From NCBI RefSeq assembly GCF_907165205.1, contig NC_058196.1, forward strand, positions 32,654,501 through 32,718,500: a DNA stretch of 64,000 nucleotides, read 5' to 3'. The notes beneath the pieces are model-generated. The model worked only from the letters and a program-made list of their open reading frames with translations, had not been told where the DNA came from and ran no database searches. Source of the DNA: Coccinella septempunctata (taxonomy: Eukaryota > Arthropoda > Insecta > Coleoptera > Coccinellidae). Position 1 is the first letter of the stretch; the number at the start of each line of letters is the position of its first letter. The translations under genes were made by a program, and so were the position numbers. Shown in pieces: positions 1 through 13,950 of this stretch.

Positions 1-1156
1 TAGGGCTGACGCCTGCCAGGTCATGGCTATTGCTCTTAGCATGTCATAAATCGTAAGTATACAAATTGCTAACCTTACAGGGAGACCGTTACTTCCAGGG
101 TTCACTAGCTCTTGGACTATATCCTGTCAATTCTTCGAGAGTCCCCAATTTTTTTTTAATCGCGAAAAAACCATCAGACCATCCCCATGCACGAGGAGCT
201 TTTCCCAACAGAATTGATTGTCTAATTTTGTTTTCGACGATATTCCGTTGCAAATGCGGTCCAATTGCTCAGAGAATCAATTGTAGGACGTCATTCATTC
301 GTAATGGCGCTTCCACTATTCTACACAGCGATCTTTTGTTGCGTTTCCAGCTGCGATCGTTTTTTTTAAAGAACATGGCGGCAATTGTGGAAAATCTGAA
401 CGCACCACACTCGATTCCCAAGACGATTGAACATGTCGTTGTTTTCCGCGTAATGTACAGGGTGTTCCCCACTCTTTTACCTGTAGTTGAAGTCTTAATT
501 TAGAGCATCAATTGATGAAATGATTATAATCGAGAAATGATGAATTAATAAATGATAAACCTTCCTCGATTGCTTTCGAAGTGAAATCTCAGAGTTTGGA
601 GAAAGCAAAGAAGGAGCAAAAGAAATTTAATATCCTTTCAGTGTTCAGATTCGAAACCTTGAATTATTTGAAAACTTTCCGGGTTTCTCTCGGTTGGAAT
701 CCCTTGTCGAAGTCGAATATTGGTTCTTTACCAATGTGGAACATAGAAGTGGAACAAAGAAAATTGGGCATTATCTTGTTTTCGCTCGAAAACCGAACAG
801 AAAGTTGAGAAGTTTCACGGTTTTGGGGGAAGTAATACCTTGTGAGTTGTTGTTCGAAAACTGCATTGACTAATTCGTGATTTACACTTCTAATTTTTTT
901 CGTGAATACTCCATAAGCTTTTTAAATTGAAGTTTAAGGATGTCTACGTCTTATTTTTTTCATTCAATCGTGTTTTTCACCAAAAACATATCTTTAAATT
1001 TATTGTCCATAAAATTCGAATTTATTTCCACTGTTTTCATAATATTTGGGTAAAATTCTTGGCGTAAACTCATTGACGATTCAATTTTCTATATACTCCA
1101 AGAGTTTTCACAGTGATATATGCTACTATTTCTACTTTTTAACTGACTCACGTCCA
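1..1156. other. No supportable gene (left end)
   Basis: AT-rich sequence without a convincing exon. Open frames here are short and overlap on both strands. They lack flanking splice sites and recognisable domains. A 'tacagggtgt' motif near 457-466 resembles termini of small DNA elements seen elsewhere in the window. Confidence 0.5.
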
Positions 1157-1277
1157 GTTGCAGGAAAGTCCATTATAATTTGATGACCCATCAAAATTTC
1201 AAACTGTCATTTGTGAAAGGAAAATGGAGGATTGACATTTTGATGGAGTATAAAATTTTAACGGACTTTCCTGCAAC
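1157..1277. mobile_element. 121-bp MITE-like hairpin element
   Basis: The two ends are inverted copies: gttgcaggaaagtcc at the left and ggactttcctgcaac at the right. The interior also pairs in part (catcaaaat against attttgatg), so the whole segment can fold as one hairpin. The size and terminal inverted repeats fit a miniature non-autonomous DNA transposon. There is no coding potential, and the superfamily cannot be assigned by eye. Confidence 0.6.
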
Positions 1278-2989
1278 AGTTTGTGATAAAAGATAGATAC
1301 GGCATATTTCTGTAGTTGAAACATTCGAAATATTCTCCGATATTTAATTTCGTTGAAGCCAGAAAATGTCTCTTTCCATTTAGATGTGACACGTATAGAT
1401 GGCGCAGACCTAAGTTGTATTTTGCGCCAGATCCGAACTTCAAACTCAATTAACTTATTCTGTGAGGAATCAGCCGAGTAAAACTACGTTATATTCTACG
1501 TCGGAGATCTGAGGGAAAATTCTGACAGACCTCCTGAATTATTGAGAATTGCCAATATCCACTTTCCAACTTGGCTCCAATCGATAGCAGCCATGTGTGG
1601 CAAGACTTTTCAGTATTCGTTTTGATGCTGAGGTATAAGATTACCTGGATAAAAATATAGTTTCGTTTGACGCGTAGATGGAGAATGTACTTGTTCGGTG
1701 ATGAGTCCAGATTTCATCTGTGTGAGTCGTAAACGGTATGATGAAGATTTCATGACGTTCACAATTCTTTCCGGTGGTAGCTCAGTGTGCGAGTGAAGGG
1801 ATTGCTGCCTCCCCTCTCCAAATATTATTGAACCGATGGTGTCTGCAATGTCAGAGCAATTACACCGATAACCTGGCCCACCGCAGATATTAAAACAGCT
1901 CTCCAACGCTTTGACGAACATTTGGCTGAATATTCTTGAAACTTTCAATACATACATACACCTAAGTACACTATGTACATTCTATAAATCATTCCGAATT
2001 GCACATAGCTTCCATTTTGACGACAACCGTCGAATAGATCAAAGAGCGTCGCCTGAAAAAGGGGACAATTTCCCTCTCGCTAGGAAAAATTGTTTTCCGA
2101 GTGAATCCTGCAGGTTTGCGAGGCAGTCTCCGTGGAAACTCCCTCGATAATTAATTGAAACAGGGACACGTGTATCCGTTTTTTTACCCCGTAGTCAGAC
2201 AGTGGAAGAAACGGACGTTCGGATTTTAGGGAACGTCCCCATTAAGGATTCCCCGAACTGTCATCAGCCAAATGGAAATTTTCTCTACGAGAAGTTTGCT
2301 GCGTTCGTTGAAGAATGAAGCGGATTATTACCGATGTATGGTAGGGTAATGAATTCGTTAGTCGTGCGTTTGACTGAGTGTTCAAGGGAAAAGAAGATGG
2401 ATGTGTGTGGATTGCTTTGAAGTCCCTAAGTTGTTCGGTGTTTTCCCCAACTATGGGGCAGTATCTGGTTACTCTAGTCCAGTTCCATGTATGGAAAATT
2501 CTTAACAACCAACAAGAACTCAGTGAAGAGTCAGTGTAGGGTTGAACTGTTGATTTCTCAAAGCCCTAATCAGTCAATTCGCTGGAGAATAAAGCCTCCA
2601 GTACTGACAATCCACGCGACTTTATAATTGATTGAAAAATGGAAATTTCCAAACGAAGCTCCTCAACCCATCCATCACTCAATTATTGGTTAAAATTGGC
2701 TGATTCGTATTGAAGCTTTGAGCCACCAACTAGAGTGCTATGGATATTGTAGCCATCAATTTTACCGTCCATTTTGCGGAGCTTCTCTCTATATGTTGCC
2801 ATGAAAGTGTGACAGATGAGATAACATAAATTGGATACAGAATCTGATGGGGATTAGGTGATGTTCCCTTGTAATGAAATATCAATGTGGGTTGCGTCAA
2901 ATGAAAGAGAAAGATAGCTTTATATTGTGCCGGAGAATCAGGGATGAGCTGGCTGTGAAAATTTTTCAGATTTAATTCATCCATCTACG

Positions 2990-3125
2990 TAGTGTCACAG
3001 ATTTAGATAGTTATTCGTTTTTCAGAGGTGGCACAGCTCATTCTGAAAACTGTAAGGCAAAAAAGTGTTTCTTTTGACTTAAAGAATCTACTGTTGAAAT
3101 ATTTTCACGAATCGAAGAATCACCT
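2990..3125. mobile_element. Partial copy of the 'caggrtgagtc' TIR element
   Basis: This contains the same ordered motifs as the right half of the element at 56705-57383: gtgtcacagattta, a stretch near cacagctcatt, aaaaagtgttt, and aatctactgttgaaatattt. It ends near 'cgaatcgaagaatcacc'. The left half is absent, so it is a truncated relic. Confidence 0.55.
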
Positions 3126-4765
3126 AGTATTTTGTCGGTTCTAATGAATGGTTCATTAGTTCAAATAACTGGTAGTTCAGAAGCCCCGAATAACAATAAC
3201 AAAATGGCATATCTATGCTTAAACTTAACCTCTCATAAATTTTGGCCATCCTTGGCACACAAGCCAAGACTGGAATTTCCATCCTAGGGACTTCCGTTTG
3301 AAAATCATCAGCGTCTTCCAGATCAATCAACATCAGACCCGGTCTTTAACGGAATGGAAGAAGGCCTTAATTGAATGTTTGACGTATTGTAATGGACGGG
3401 TCCCGTTAATATTTATCGGATGCAAATTAGTCAAGATCCCACGCTCTGGATGTTCTCGAAGTTGGGGCAATTCGCGTATAGCCTCCTGCGGCGTAAACTT
3501 CGATCGATTCCGAGTTTGGCAGTTTGACTGGATACACCGGTTGAATCTTAGATGAAAAGCATGGTAGTAGGCCGGAAGATCTACCTTTAGGGGCCAATTC
3601 GCCCTAAAAAACCATTATGGACTGAATTTCGTAAAAACCGAGGCCAAAAACACTACTCTTCGTTCTATGAGTCGAATCGGTACTAACTCAACCCTGTCTG
3701 TGATCGGTGCCAACCACATTTATGTCAAACTGAAGTTGAGAAATGTCTCTGTGATCATTGGTTTGTTTAAATTTGGATTTAGTAAACGTCAAAAATTTCA
3801 GTTTACAAGGAAGGTAGTTATAATGAACAGTAGTTCTAATCGCTAGTAGTTTGAATGATTGGCAGTTCTAATGCGTGATAGTTAAAAAACCGCGTAGTTC
3901 AAATGAGTGGTATATTCCACATGAAGGGACGATCTTCGATATTACTTCTTACTTACACTGATTTCAAATCTTCTTGATGATGAAATGACAAAGCTCTGGA
4001 ATTACGATGAATTTCAACTCGAGGAGCAACTGAAATAGTTTGATTGCGTCGATTGAAGCTTGAAGGAGCAGGACAGGATGGGAAACTTCGATAAGTAACA
4101 TAATTGGAATTCCTGCGACTGATGTATGAGCCGAGTGATGTTGGCAAGAATGTTGGACCCGTCTACCTCGCACTGACCTAAGTTGGGCTTTGAGGAGCAG
4201 CGACTCGAATGAAACGAGGGTCGAACGCCATAGACCTGAACTTCTGAAGTCCAACGAAAATAATTATATTCCCCCTTAAACGCCTATTTGGCGAAATGAA
4301 GTCATTCTGCCACCATCGCAGATATCGCTTTCCAAGAGCGGATGCTTCGATCCCACAAAGAGATAAGTACGTGCTTCCTGCTCAAATATTTGACCCAAAA
4401 TAGGCGCCCCTTACGTCTCGGTTTCGAGACCTCAAAGTCGTGAACGTATTACCCCCTGAGGGTGGGAGGGTCGTATACATGGGGCCTAAATAGCATCCGC
4501 TCCAAGGAGGTGGATGTTAATTTTTTTTGTAATCCGAGGCTCGGATATTTCCCTGTGGAACATCGTAGGATTCGAGGAAAACTGGATGAGCGAGATTAGA
4601 TTTTTGCGTTTGGAGAAGGAAAACAACGATTTCATAAGGAGATGGATGAGATGGGTTTGACAAGACTTGCATTTTCGAATGATCTGCATTGACTTATTCA
4701 TTTTTGAGGATGAATTTTTCAGAACACCTGAAATCAAGGAATAATAAATAAATAAAAGATCTGTC

Positions 4766-4824
4766 TGTCACATCTGTCACTATGACAGATGACAAGTATC
4801 TGTCACTATGACAGATGACAAGAT
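4766..4824. repeat. Short tandem duplication of a palindromic TGTCA/TGACA motif
   Basis: A segment of about 27 bp containing 'ctgtcactatgacag' occurs twice in a row. The core is itself an inverted repeat (ctgtca / tgacag). It is followed by 'agatggcgc', a motif that recurs elsewhere in this window near gene starts. Confidence 0.6.
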
Positions 4825-7800
4825 GGCGCACAATTTGAACCTTACGTCCCTTTATAAGCATGAAGTGTTTCTGGATGAAATTGCAACAACATACGTTGTT
4901 TCATACTCTGGAAAAAGTGTAAATAAAAAGGAAATAGACGAACTGAATCAACTGTCCAAATATTTGTTCAGTAAAATACTCGCCCCGTTTACCAAGTATT
5001 GAATTCATTCTCTCGTGGATCGAAAGTTTCATATAGATATTTTCCCTTTTCGTCAGACCAGACGCTAACTCCTCAATTTTCGTGAGTTGAATTCCCCCCA
5101 AACGGAAAGAGTGATGTTGGGATTAGACGGGAAAGTAGTAATTAAGTTGAGGGAGATCTCATTAAAACATTGGAGTTGGGTAATATGATCAAACGCGATG
5201 AAAGAGATTCATCCTACGAAGGACGCTTGAACTTATTTCGAGAAAGAGCCTTCTTCGTCTATGATAGGTTAGATATTCACAAAGATATAATTTCTTAAAC
5301 TATCCATCAGCTCTTTTGAAAGTTACAAAAGGGTAAAAATTCTACTTTTCATCTAGAATATCCTGTAACAAACAAAGAAACGAGAAAAACGTGGCATTTT
5401 TTATGTAACAATACTGTTACTCATCGTTGAAAAATACTAGTTTCACAATAACGTTACCTCTTCACGTTTATTCTACGTTTTTACACGTATTTGTAACGAA
5501 AATTCAACGTAAATATAACGTTGAAAGTTCTTTGACTGATGCATTTGAATGAACGTACATGAAATCATAAGAATGGCTGATAAAACTGAACAACACTAGC
5601 GTACCTACATTTCCATATTATATTGAAGAAATATTAGTATTAGACAACGGAACGTAACGTTGATTTAACATTTTTTACATCTCATTGAATAAATGTTGAG
5701 AACACGTTGAAAGGACACGTTTCTTTTTGGTTGCTTGAGTTATAGGATATTAAATAGTTTCTTATTCAACGTTCTTACACCCCATTGAATATATAAGATA
5801 AGGACACTTTTCTTATTGGTAGCCACATAGAGACGTATACGTTGATTAACGGTTAAATCAACGTTTGGTTGACTTTCTGTTCCGAAATACGCGTTACAAA
5901 ATTCAACGAACACCTTATAATCAATTTCCCTCACCACAAATAAGCGTATAATATACATGTATGTGTTTATTGGGAAATTTATTCCAAATGTGATACACTA
6001 TTCGTTGAAATAATAAACCCCAGACTGAACCAAAATATCCAATTCAAAATCAACAGCCTTCCCAACGATACCTAGAAATATTGGCTCAATTGTAATGTTA
6101 TGGTATCAAAATAGAAGATTATTATACGTACCTACAGCGAAACAGCAATTTCACCGTGTTTTGCATATTGCCGAATACGCTGGTCGTGGAAAAATTCCAA
6201 TGCAGTGTTTGTTACTGCTCCTGTTGTTCAGTGAACTGTCGCAGATACGGTCTGGTATCAGTATACCATGATAAAGTTGTTATCAACTGTGTAGTTCAGA
6301 GCTTGTTAATTCTATTTCGTTCGGGTACAGTCAAAAATGAATTAGATAGTTGATCCACTACACCATATCAATTTTTCGACGTTGATAATCATTCGATGGT
6401 CGCTGAAATATTGGAGGATCGATGAGAGTTGATTCTTATGCCAAATTCCATCGAGTAATCCTCACTAGTTTCCTAGGAAACCCTGGAGCAGCAAGTGGTG
6501 GATGGAATCATTTCGTTCATTAAAACGAACGTTTCTCAGTTTAGTACAGTCATTATAGGGTTGCAGCATCCTCATATGCATGTTAAATGTCCCCTGCTCT
6601 GCATACATTACACCGCATTAGCGTGGCAGCCTTTGATAGAGGCCAATATTGGCTGTTCTCGGTTGATATCGGATCTGGATTACCTCGAAATGGAATTTAA
6701 TCATAGGTGGATCACCCTCGAACATGTGGTCTAAAATTCGGAACAGATTAATAGCAGTTCGTGTCGATACAGAACGAAACTAGAGTTGTCTGTACTATGA
6801 TGAATTACCATGGTGATAAGCACAATGACATTCGTCTGTCACTTTGGTGCTGGTGGAAATTATTAGGATCATCGTTAGAATTTTATCATAGCTATGTATA
6901 TCTCTCGAAGGAGCTATTTTCACCTAGAAATTTCACCCTTATTAGGAAGATATTGTTCTGTCGCATATGTGGCGTGAATTTGAGCTTGCCTCTATTCAAG
7001 AAAGTTGTCGGAGTCAAATACATCGCTCGCATTTCCACGAAACGTTCTCGTAGTCCGCGTATTCATGACAGCACATCACTCCGTCCAAAATTAATAATAT
7101 ACCCGGCCCCAAATGTTACAGAATTCCACGCAGCGACATATAAGTCTAGAACAAAAGGAAATTGCTGCTTTTGAACGGAATGTGTCAAAAGCAAATCGCA
7201 CGCTCGGTTAGAATTACTGGGGAAATACTGGCAATTTCTTCTATGAACTCAAGATGACGCGTACAGAAGTCGTTTGGTTCAAGAATGTAGGTTGGAAATG
7301 CTCAAAAATGAATATATTCGAGTAAAAACTCACTTTTAGCACTTCAATCTAAATCACCCCTAAGCGCTTTCTGTTCCCCCCGTGTTTTCACACCATCAGA
7401 TCACCAACAGTAGATTCAATTCTGGAAAAAAAAAGGACGGTGTTTCATCCTCGAGTGCCTTTTGTACCCCCTGGGTTTTCACACCAGAGATTCATACCCA
7501 CAGTAGAGGTAGAACATAAATTGTATCAGAGTATGGGTAGTATGGAGCGCTGTCTCACCTCTGGACTCTCAATTGAGAATAAAATATCTGTGCCCTAACT
7601 AGAAGATAAAGTGATAGCGAAACACGTGTAACGATCAAGAACTGACGAAGCGAGAGTGCTGTATCACCACCCCTAGGGCTTTCTCTCGAAATCAAAAAAA
7701 CCCGATTGCCTAGGGGCGTTCTAAATTGCTTCCACGGTCAACTTTTTCGACGACTGGCTCGAAACAAGCATAATGAAATTCCCGATTATGGAAAAGTTGG

Positions 7801-9239
7801 GCCATAGGAACGAATTAAATGAAAAGGAATTTGCGGCAGGCGATCTGGTGGGCCGAGCGATGAATATTCAGGATTGCAGGCTCGTTTTAATTGAGTTTGT
7901 ACGACTTCTTCCAATGGATGCTACGTGCCGAGTTCCTATTTCAGTAATATGTAAGGAAAAAATGATTTATGATTTTTTCGTGAGGTGATTGCTGTGCTAA
8001 ATATTCGTTTAATTGACTGGGTTAAGCCAAAGCGAATTTTCGTAGGTACAGAACGAATTACATATACTGAGACTGTTTCAAAGTTCTCATTTTTTTCACC
8101 AACTCATCCTACTCATTCTTTTGTCCATTTCTTTCACATTTCCAGTTGAAAATCTGAACCTAATCTTGTAAACTAGTGTATATTTCCCCTGTGTCCGATA
8201 AGAATGACATCGGCTCCATCACCAAAGGATCAGTGCGAGCATCCAACAATATAAAAAATATTTTGTGACGAAGGAATCGATATCTCATTAAAATGTCAAT
8301 CTTGAGCCTTCAACATGATAATTGACTGGACCATTTCACGCCGCGTTTATCTCCATGAATTCCAATGCCTCCTTTCTTGAAAATGCTCTCGTTTCGCTCG
8401 TAGAAATGCCACAAAGAAAAGCTGCACTAACGAGGAAGACTCACAGAATGAAGAAGATAAAAATCCATTGTTATTTTATCGCGATAAACTTATATTCGAG
8501 TTCATCATACTTTTCTAGCTCTGGCATGCCTGTAGGATATATGATTCAGGTTCGAACATTCGATTTTATGAGTCAATCCAATTTTGGTACATTATTTGCA
8601 ATCGTGGTACTTTGTTAGGTTCGGATAGCCAATAAGACCAGAAGGTAATCGCTTAATTTAGCTGAAAGCCTTCCAAAATGTCAAATAAGACGTTTTTCCT
8701 CTTAAACTTTCAAAAATAAAAAAGTTTTAAACAGATACTGGATAAATTGAAGATCGAAGTTCGAACTCATCAGATACTTAACAGTTTACTCGATACGTTT
8801 CAGAACTTGGTTTACTGCGTACTTGAAACGTATGAAATCAAGGAGTTCTCACTGAACCCCCTCAGTCCGGTGCAAATATTAAATATTTGTTGATGAGCTC
8901 GACGAATAGATCGATTCATGAAGGGAAACAAAGCGCTCGAAGTTGATCGTTCATTTCTGTAATGGCCTCCCCATCAAACCATCACGTTCGATGTAAATAT
9001 TGGTGTTTGGAAAAAGATCAATCATTTCGCTTAATAGGTCCGGGCTCATGATGAAATCAGCACGTAATTTATTAACGCAATCTGGGGGACGCAGAGCAGC
9101 CTGATGAGTTTTTCGCGAAACACTCTTTGTCGCTTTTTCGCTAGCTACATCTATTCGGGAAATATGACGTTTTCTTGTTTCTACTTCAAGCCAAGGGTGG
9201 TATGTGGGATCTCGATAAAATGTCCGCATTTATTACTAG

Positions 9240-9970
9240 AAGAGCTGATAGAAGATGGGGTTAGTTAACAAACCGTCAAGGCCGAATGGTTGCACTGAGC
9301 TTTATGAAATTTCGAGAGTTGTCACTAGAGGAGTTGCTCTTTCAGAATATGTATCACATTTGAATCTACGATACTTTTTCTCGAAGATACGCGTGCCGAA
9401 AGTTGACCTTCGAAAAGTTCTCGAAAAGATGGGGTCAGTTAACGAAATTACAAAACTGAACGGTCACACCGAGCTCGATGAAATTTGGAAATTCATTACT
9501 AGAGGAGTTGATCTTTCGTAATATGTATTACATTTAAATCTACGACAGTTTTCCTCGAAGATGTGCGTGTCAAAATTTGCTCTCGAAAAATTTCCAAAAA
9601 GATGGGGTCAGTTGAAAATTCGTCAAGGCCGAACGGTTGCACCCAACTCGATGAAATTTCGAGAATTGTAAAAGGAGGAGCTGCTCTTTTAGAATATGTA
9701 TCACGCTTGAATCTACGATGATTTTTGTGAAAGATACGCGTGCCGAAAATTGACCTTCGAAAAGTTCCCGAAAAGATGGGGTCAGTTTAAGGAATTAAAA
9801 AACCAAACGGTCCCTCCGAGCTCGATGAAATTTTGAAATTTGTTACTAGAGGAGTTGATCTTTCGGAATATGTATCACATTTAGATCTACGATAATTTTC
9901 CTGGAAGATACGCGACTCCAAAGTTGACCTTCGAAAAATCCCGAAAAAGATGGGCTCCTCAGTCAAAGGA
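9240..9970 (+). repeat. 175-bp satellite array, locus 1 (about 4 diverged units)
   Basis: The landmark gatggggtnagtt recurs at about 9254, 9429, 9602 and 9776, with a decayed fifth copy near 9949, giving a period of 174-175 bp. Each unit also carries a gagttgctctttcagaatatg-like block followed by a tatcacat block. It is the same family as the arrays at 52.9-53.5 kb and 54.5-56.1 kb, but more diverged and in the same orientation as the 53-kb array. No mariner sequence was seen at its edges. Confidence 0.85.
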
Positions 9971-11740
9971 GGATTCCGTGACTGAATTTCTGTAAGGTAT
10001 ACCTTCAAGGGCTCCCAAACTCTTTGACGTAGAGTGAATGATCACAAACCCATAGATCCCAATACGTTTCAATCTAGAGTGAACCTATCCCAATTCAATC
10101 GATTCATCCCAACTGCAACCGAAGATGCGATTTAATTGCCAGTTCAAATCATAGATACGAACGGTCTTGTTGCCTCCGGGGAATCTCGGTATTTGTGTAA
10201 GAAAGCAATCAACTTGATACTGAGCTGCTCCGAGTGTCTTGGGGGATATTGGTTACTAGAAATAGTAGAAATTTATATCCTACTCTCCGAAGAGCGCTAG
10301 AAGATGTTTCAATCTGACTTGCATGTTTCTTGGGATCGACAATTTGAATTAAACGAATTTTGGTGCAGATATATTTGAAATAACAATGGCGAATATACAG
10401 GGTGTCGAAGGATTGTTGGGAATGAATTTGGATATGGGTTCAGAACCTCAAGATAAGACGAGAAGTTCTCATATACAGGTATGTTTGGTAGTGCTTCGTT
10501 GAAGAGTTACGTTGCTTCAAAGATGAAGGCTTGGTTTTGGATTTATTAAACCCATTTCCAATCCAATATTTTGTTGAGTTTTCCTCGGATGATCCATCGG
10601 TGAATTCATCTTCCGACGAAGTGTCGAAAATGAAAGAAAACATACTTTTCGAAACTCCATCATCCTGAGCAAATTTACAGAAACAGCAAACAAACTTCGC
10701 GGATTGCGAAGTATATCCCTCGTATATTTCTCGATAAGAAAAAGAACGAGATGACGGACCAGAAGGTTTTAGCAACTTTCCTGATGGAGTTGACGAGAGT
10801 TCTATGTGTAGAGCTATCCAATAAGTGGCTCATTTGGAAACTTTCAAACCTAGCTGCATCAAAACTTTTTCGACTCCTGAAGGTAGATACCTCAATGATT
10901 GTGATGAGGACTGAAACATAGATGTATCGTCACTTTGCATAATAAGTCAAAGCTTTCACTATGAACAGGACATCGTGTAAACATCTATCGTGATTTTTGA
11001 AGCATCTATGCTACCATTTAATAGTATTAACTTTGGAATTATGGCTGGTGTATTCCTTTTCCTATACTTACCTTTCATATAGGTAAGTTGAAGTTTTATT
11101 CAACGTACTTCTTTAGAGGGGATCAGACTCCTTGTTCTTTCACGACACTCTGACAATTCTTCATCTCAAACTCAACCAACTGTTCTCCTGTTTACACCCG
11201 GAATTACCCCTTGTTAAACGTCCAAAACCCAACCGACGTATTCATTAATCAGTCTTTTCTCGACGCTGTATCTGACGATATTCATCAGCATCAACCGCAA
11301 CCCCATTATTCACCACCAGCCAGAGTAATCGTCCGTTGCTCCAAGCTCAAATTCCCGAACACCGAATTTTCCGTCGGAATTTCCTCCATTTAACCTAGGT
11401 TTCCCGTGTTTATACCGACCAGTTTCGGTCCCGGAAAGCATTAAAGTTAGCGGGATGAGGCAGATGGGACCGCCGGAAAACTCCGTGGGGGTTAAAAACT
11501 CATCGCTCGCCCAAAGTTCAAATCGCAGGTGGTTAGAATGGTGAATAAAAAGTTGGGAGGGTGGTTCATCATGTGTGTTTTTCACGGTGTTGAACATGCG
11601 GTAGTTGTTGGAGTGTAAACTTCTTCTTTCCATCGGAATCCTACATATTTGAATGGAAAAACGTTAAAAAAATTAATGGGGAAATTTTCGAAGGATTTTG
11701 GTAACTATTAGAGACCAGAGGATGCTTAAAAGTAGTTCGA
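9971..11740. other. No supportable gene
   Basis: Unique-looking AT-rich DNA. A 111-codon minus-strand open frame at 10440-10775 encodes an acidic, serine-rich stretch, but there is no splice or domain support. A 'tacagggtgtc' element-end motif lies near 10396. Confidence 0.4.
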
Positions 11741-13950
11741 ACCAGTCGTTAGAGATCTACCTAAAAGGTAGATCTACAGGAGAGTTGTCTTAACCTAGAA
11801 GTAGTATACCAAAAATGTGTATCAACCAAAAGATCCATCGGCGTAGGCATCTACCGAAGAGCTAGATCTACTGAAAAGGTGTATTTATACTGAAAAGGTA
11901 AATCTACCAAAATGTATCTACCAAAAAAGTGTATCTACCGAAAAAGTGTATCTACCAAAAAAGTGTATCTACCAAAAATGGTATCTATCCAAAAGTTCCA
12001 TCTACCGAAAAAGTAGGTCTACTGAAAAGGTTCTTCCAAAAAAGTATATCTACAAAAAAAAATGGATCTAAAATAGTGTATCTACCAAAAAAGTGTATCT
12101 ACCTTAAAGGTAGATCTACTAAAAAAGTGTATCTGCCGAAAAGGTGTACGGGTGTACTTGTCCTACTGATATTGTGGTAGATTCATGAATATTCCGAGTT
12201 AAATTGGTAGTTTTAGGAGGTCCAATGTAATTTCCATTTACCGCAAAAGTGTAGATTCACTCAAAAGGTGTACCGAAAAGGTGAATCTACTAAACAAGTG
12301 TATCTACTGAAACAGTAGATCTACCGAAGAGCTAGATCTACTGAAACGGTCTATTTATACTGAAAAGGTAAATCTACCGAAATTTATCTACCAAAAAATT
12401 GTATCCACCAAAAAAGTGAATCTACCGAAAAAGTGTATCTACCAAAAAAGTGTATCTACCAAAAATGGTATGTATCCAAAAGTTCCATCTACCGAAAGGA
12501 AGGTCTACTGAAAAGGTTCTTCCAAAAAAGTATATCTACCGAAAAAGTGTATCTACAGAAAAGTATTTCTTCCAAAAAAGTGTATCTACAAAAAAAAATG
12601 GATCTAAAATAGTGTATCTACCAAAAAAGTGTATCTACCTTAAAGGTAGATCTACTAAAAAAGTGTATCTGCCGAAAAGGTGTACGGGTGTACTTGTTCT
12701 ACTGATATTGTGGTAGATTCATGAATATTCCGAGTTAAATTGGTAGTTTTAGGAGGTCCAATGTAATTTCCATTTACCGCAAAAGTGTAGATTCACTCAA
12801 AAGGTGTACCGAAAAGGTGAATCTACTAAAAAAGTGTATCTACTGAAACAGTAGATCTACCGAAGAGCTAGATCTACTGAAACGGTCTATTTATACTGAA
12901 AAGGTAAATCTACCGAAATTTATCTACCAAAAAAGTGTATCCACCAAAAAAGTGTATCTACCGAAAAAGTGTATCTACCAAAAATGGTATGTATCCAAAA
13001 GTTCCATCTACCGAAAAAGTAGGTCTACTGAAAAGGTTCTTCCAAAAAAGTGTATCTACCGAAAAAGTGTATCTACAGAAAAGTATTTCTTCCCAAAAAG
13101 TGTATCTACCAAAAAAATGGATCTAAAATAGTGTATCTACCAAAAAAGTGTATCTACCTTAAAGGTAGATCTACTAAAAAAGTGTATCTGCCGAAAAGGT
13201 GTACGGGTGTACTTGTCCTACTGATATTGTGGTAGATTCATGAATATTTCGAGTTAAGTTGGCAGTTTTAAGAGGTCCAATGTAATTTCCATTTACTGCA
13301 AAAGTGTAGATTCACTCAAAAGGTGTACCGAAAAGGTGAATCTACTAAAAAAGTGTATCTACTGAAACAGTAGATCTACCGAAGAGCTAGATCTACTGAA
13401 AAGGTCTATTTATACTGAAAAGGTAAATCTACCGAAATTTATCTACCAAAAAAGTGTATCCACCAAAAAAGTGTATCTACCGAAAAAGTGTATCTACCAA
13501 AAAAGTGTATCTACCAAAAATGGTATGTATCCAAAAGTTCCATCTACCGAAAAAGTAGGTCTACTGAAAAGGTTCTTCCAAAAAACTGTATCTACCGAAA
13601 AAGTGTATCTACAGAAAATCATTTCTTCCAAAAAAGTGTATCTACCAAAAAATGTATCTAAAATAGTGTATCTACCGAAAAAGTGTATCTATCTTAAAGG
13701 TAGATCTACTAAAAAAGTGTATCTGCCGAAAAGGTGTACGGGTGTACTTGTCCTACTGATATTGTGGTAGATTTATGAATATTTCGAGTTAAATTGGCAG
13801 TTTTAAGAGGTACAATGTAATTTCCATTTACCGCAAAAGTGTAGATTCACTCAAAAGGTGTACCGAAAAGGTGCATCTACTAAAAAGGTGTATCTACTGA
13901 AACAGTAGATCTGCCGAATAGGTGTATCCATGGGTTCACTAGTTATACTG
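11741..13950. repeat. Nested minisatellite: 17-bp monomer inside an about 530-bp higher-order unit
   Basis: The monomer is close to gtgtatctaccaaaaaa (17 bp), with variants such as gaaaaagtgtatctac. A non-monomer marker, tgtacgggtgtacttg, recurs near 12146, 12681, 13200 and 13736. This gives a higher-order period of about 520-536 bp and four copies. Because 17 is not a multiple of three, a read-through frame cycles through three peptide motifs (YLPKK, CIYQK, SVSTK) without stops for many monomers. The array ends just upstream of the zinc-finger exon acceptor, so it probably lies in that gene's intron. Confidence 0.9.

Larger units (their letters stand above)
1278..9239. other. No supportable gene; repeat-bearing intergenic or intronic DNA
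   Basis: I find no exon chain here. The short open frames have no domain I recognise. A 92-codon minus-strand frame at 8951-9229 could be a transposon remnant but I cannot name it. Two small repeats in this stretch are listed separately. It may be upstream intron of the zinc-finger gene whose first recognisable exon is at 14020. Confidence 0.45.

Noticed and set aside
66..503. 145-codon plus-strand open frame, with a 67-codon frame on the opposite strand
   Set aside because: No domain, no splice context, and overlapping opposite-strand openness in a stop-poor patch.
4300..4400. tRNA-like 'gcttcgatccc' T-loop word
   Set aside because: The flanking bases do not form the required T-stem, acceptor or anticodon stems.
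8951..9229. 92-codon minus-strand frame next to the 175-bp satellite
   Set aside because: It could be a transposase scrap, but no motif could be matched with confidence.
10440..10775. 111-codon acidic minus-strand frame
   Set aside because: The composition looks protein-like but there is no recognisable domain, and no exon partner was found.
11929..13770. Lys/Tyr-rich open frames in the minisatellite
   Set aside because: They follow from a 17-bp monomer lacking stop codons, not from a gene.
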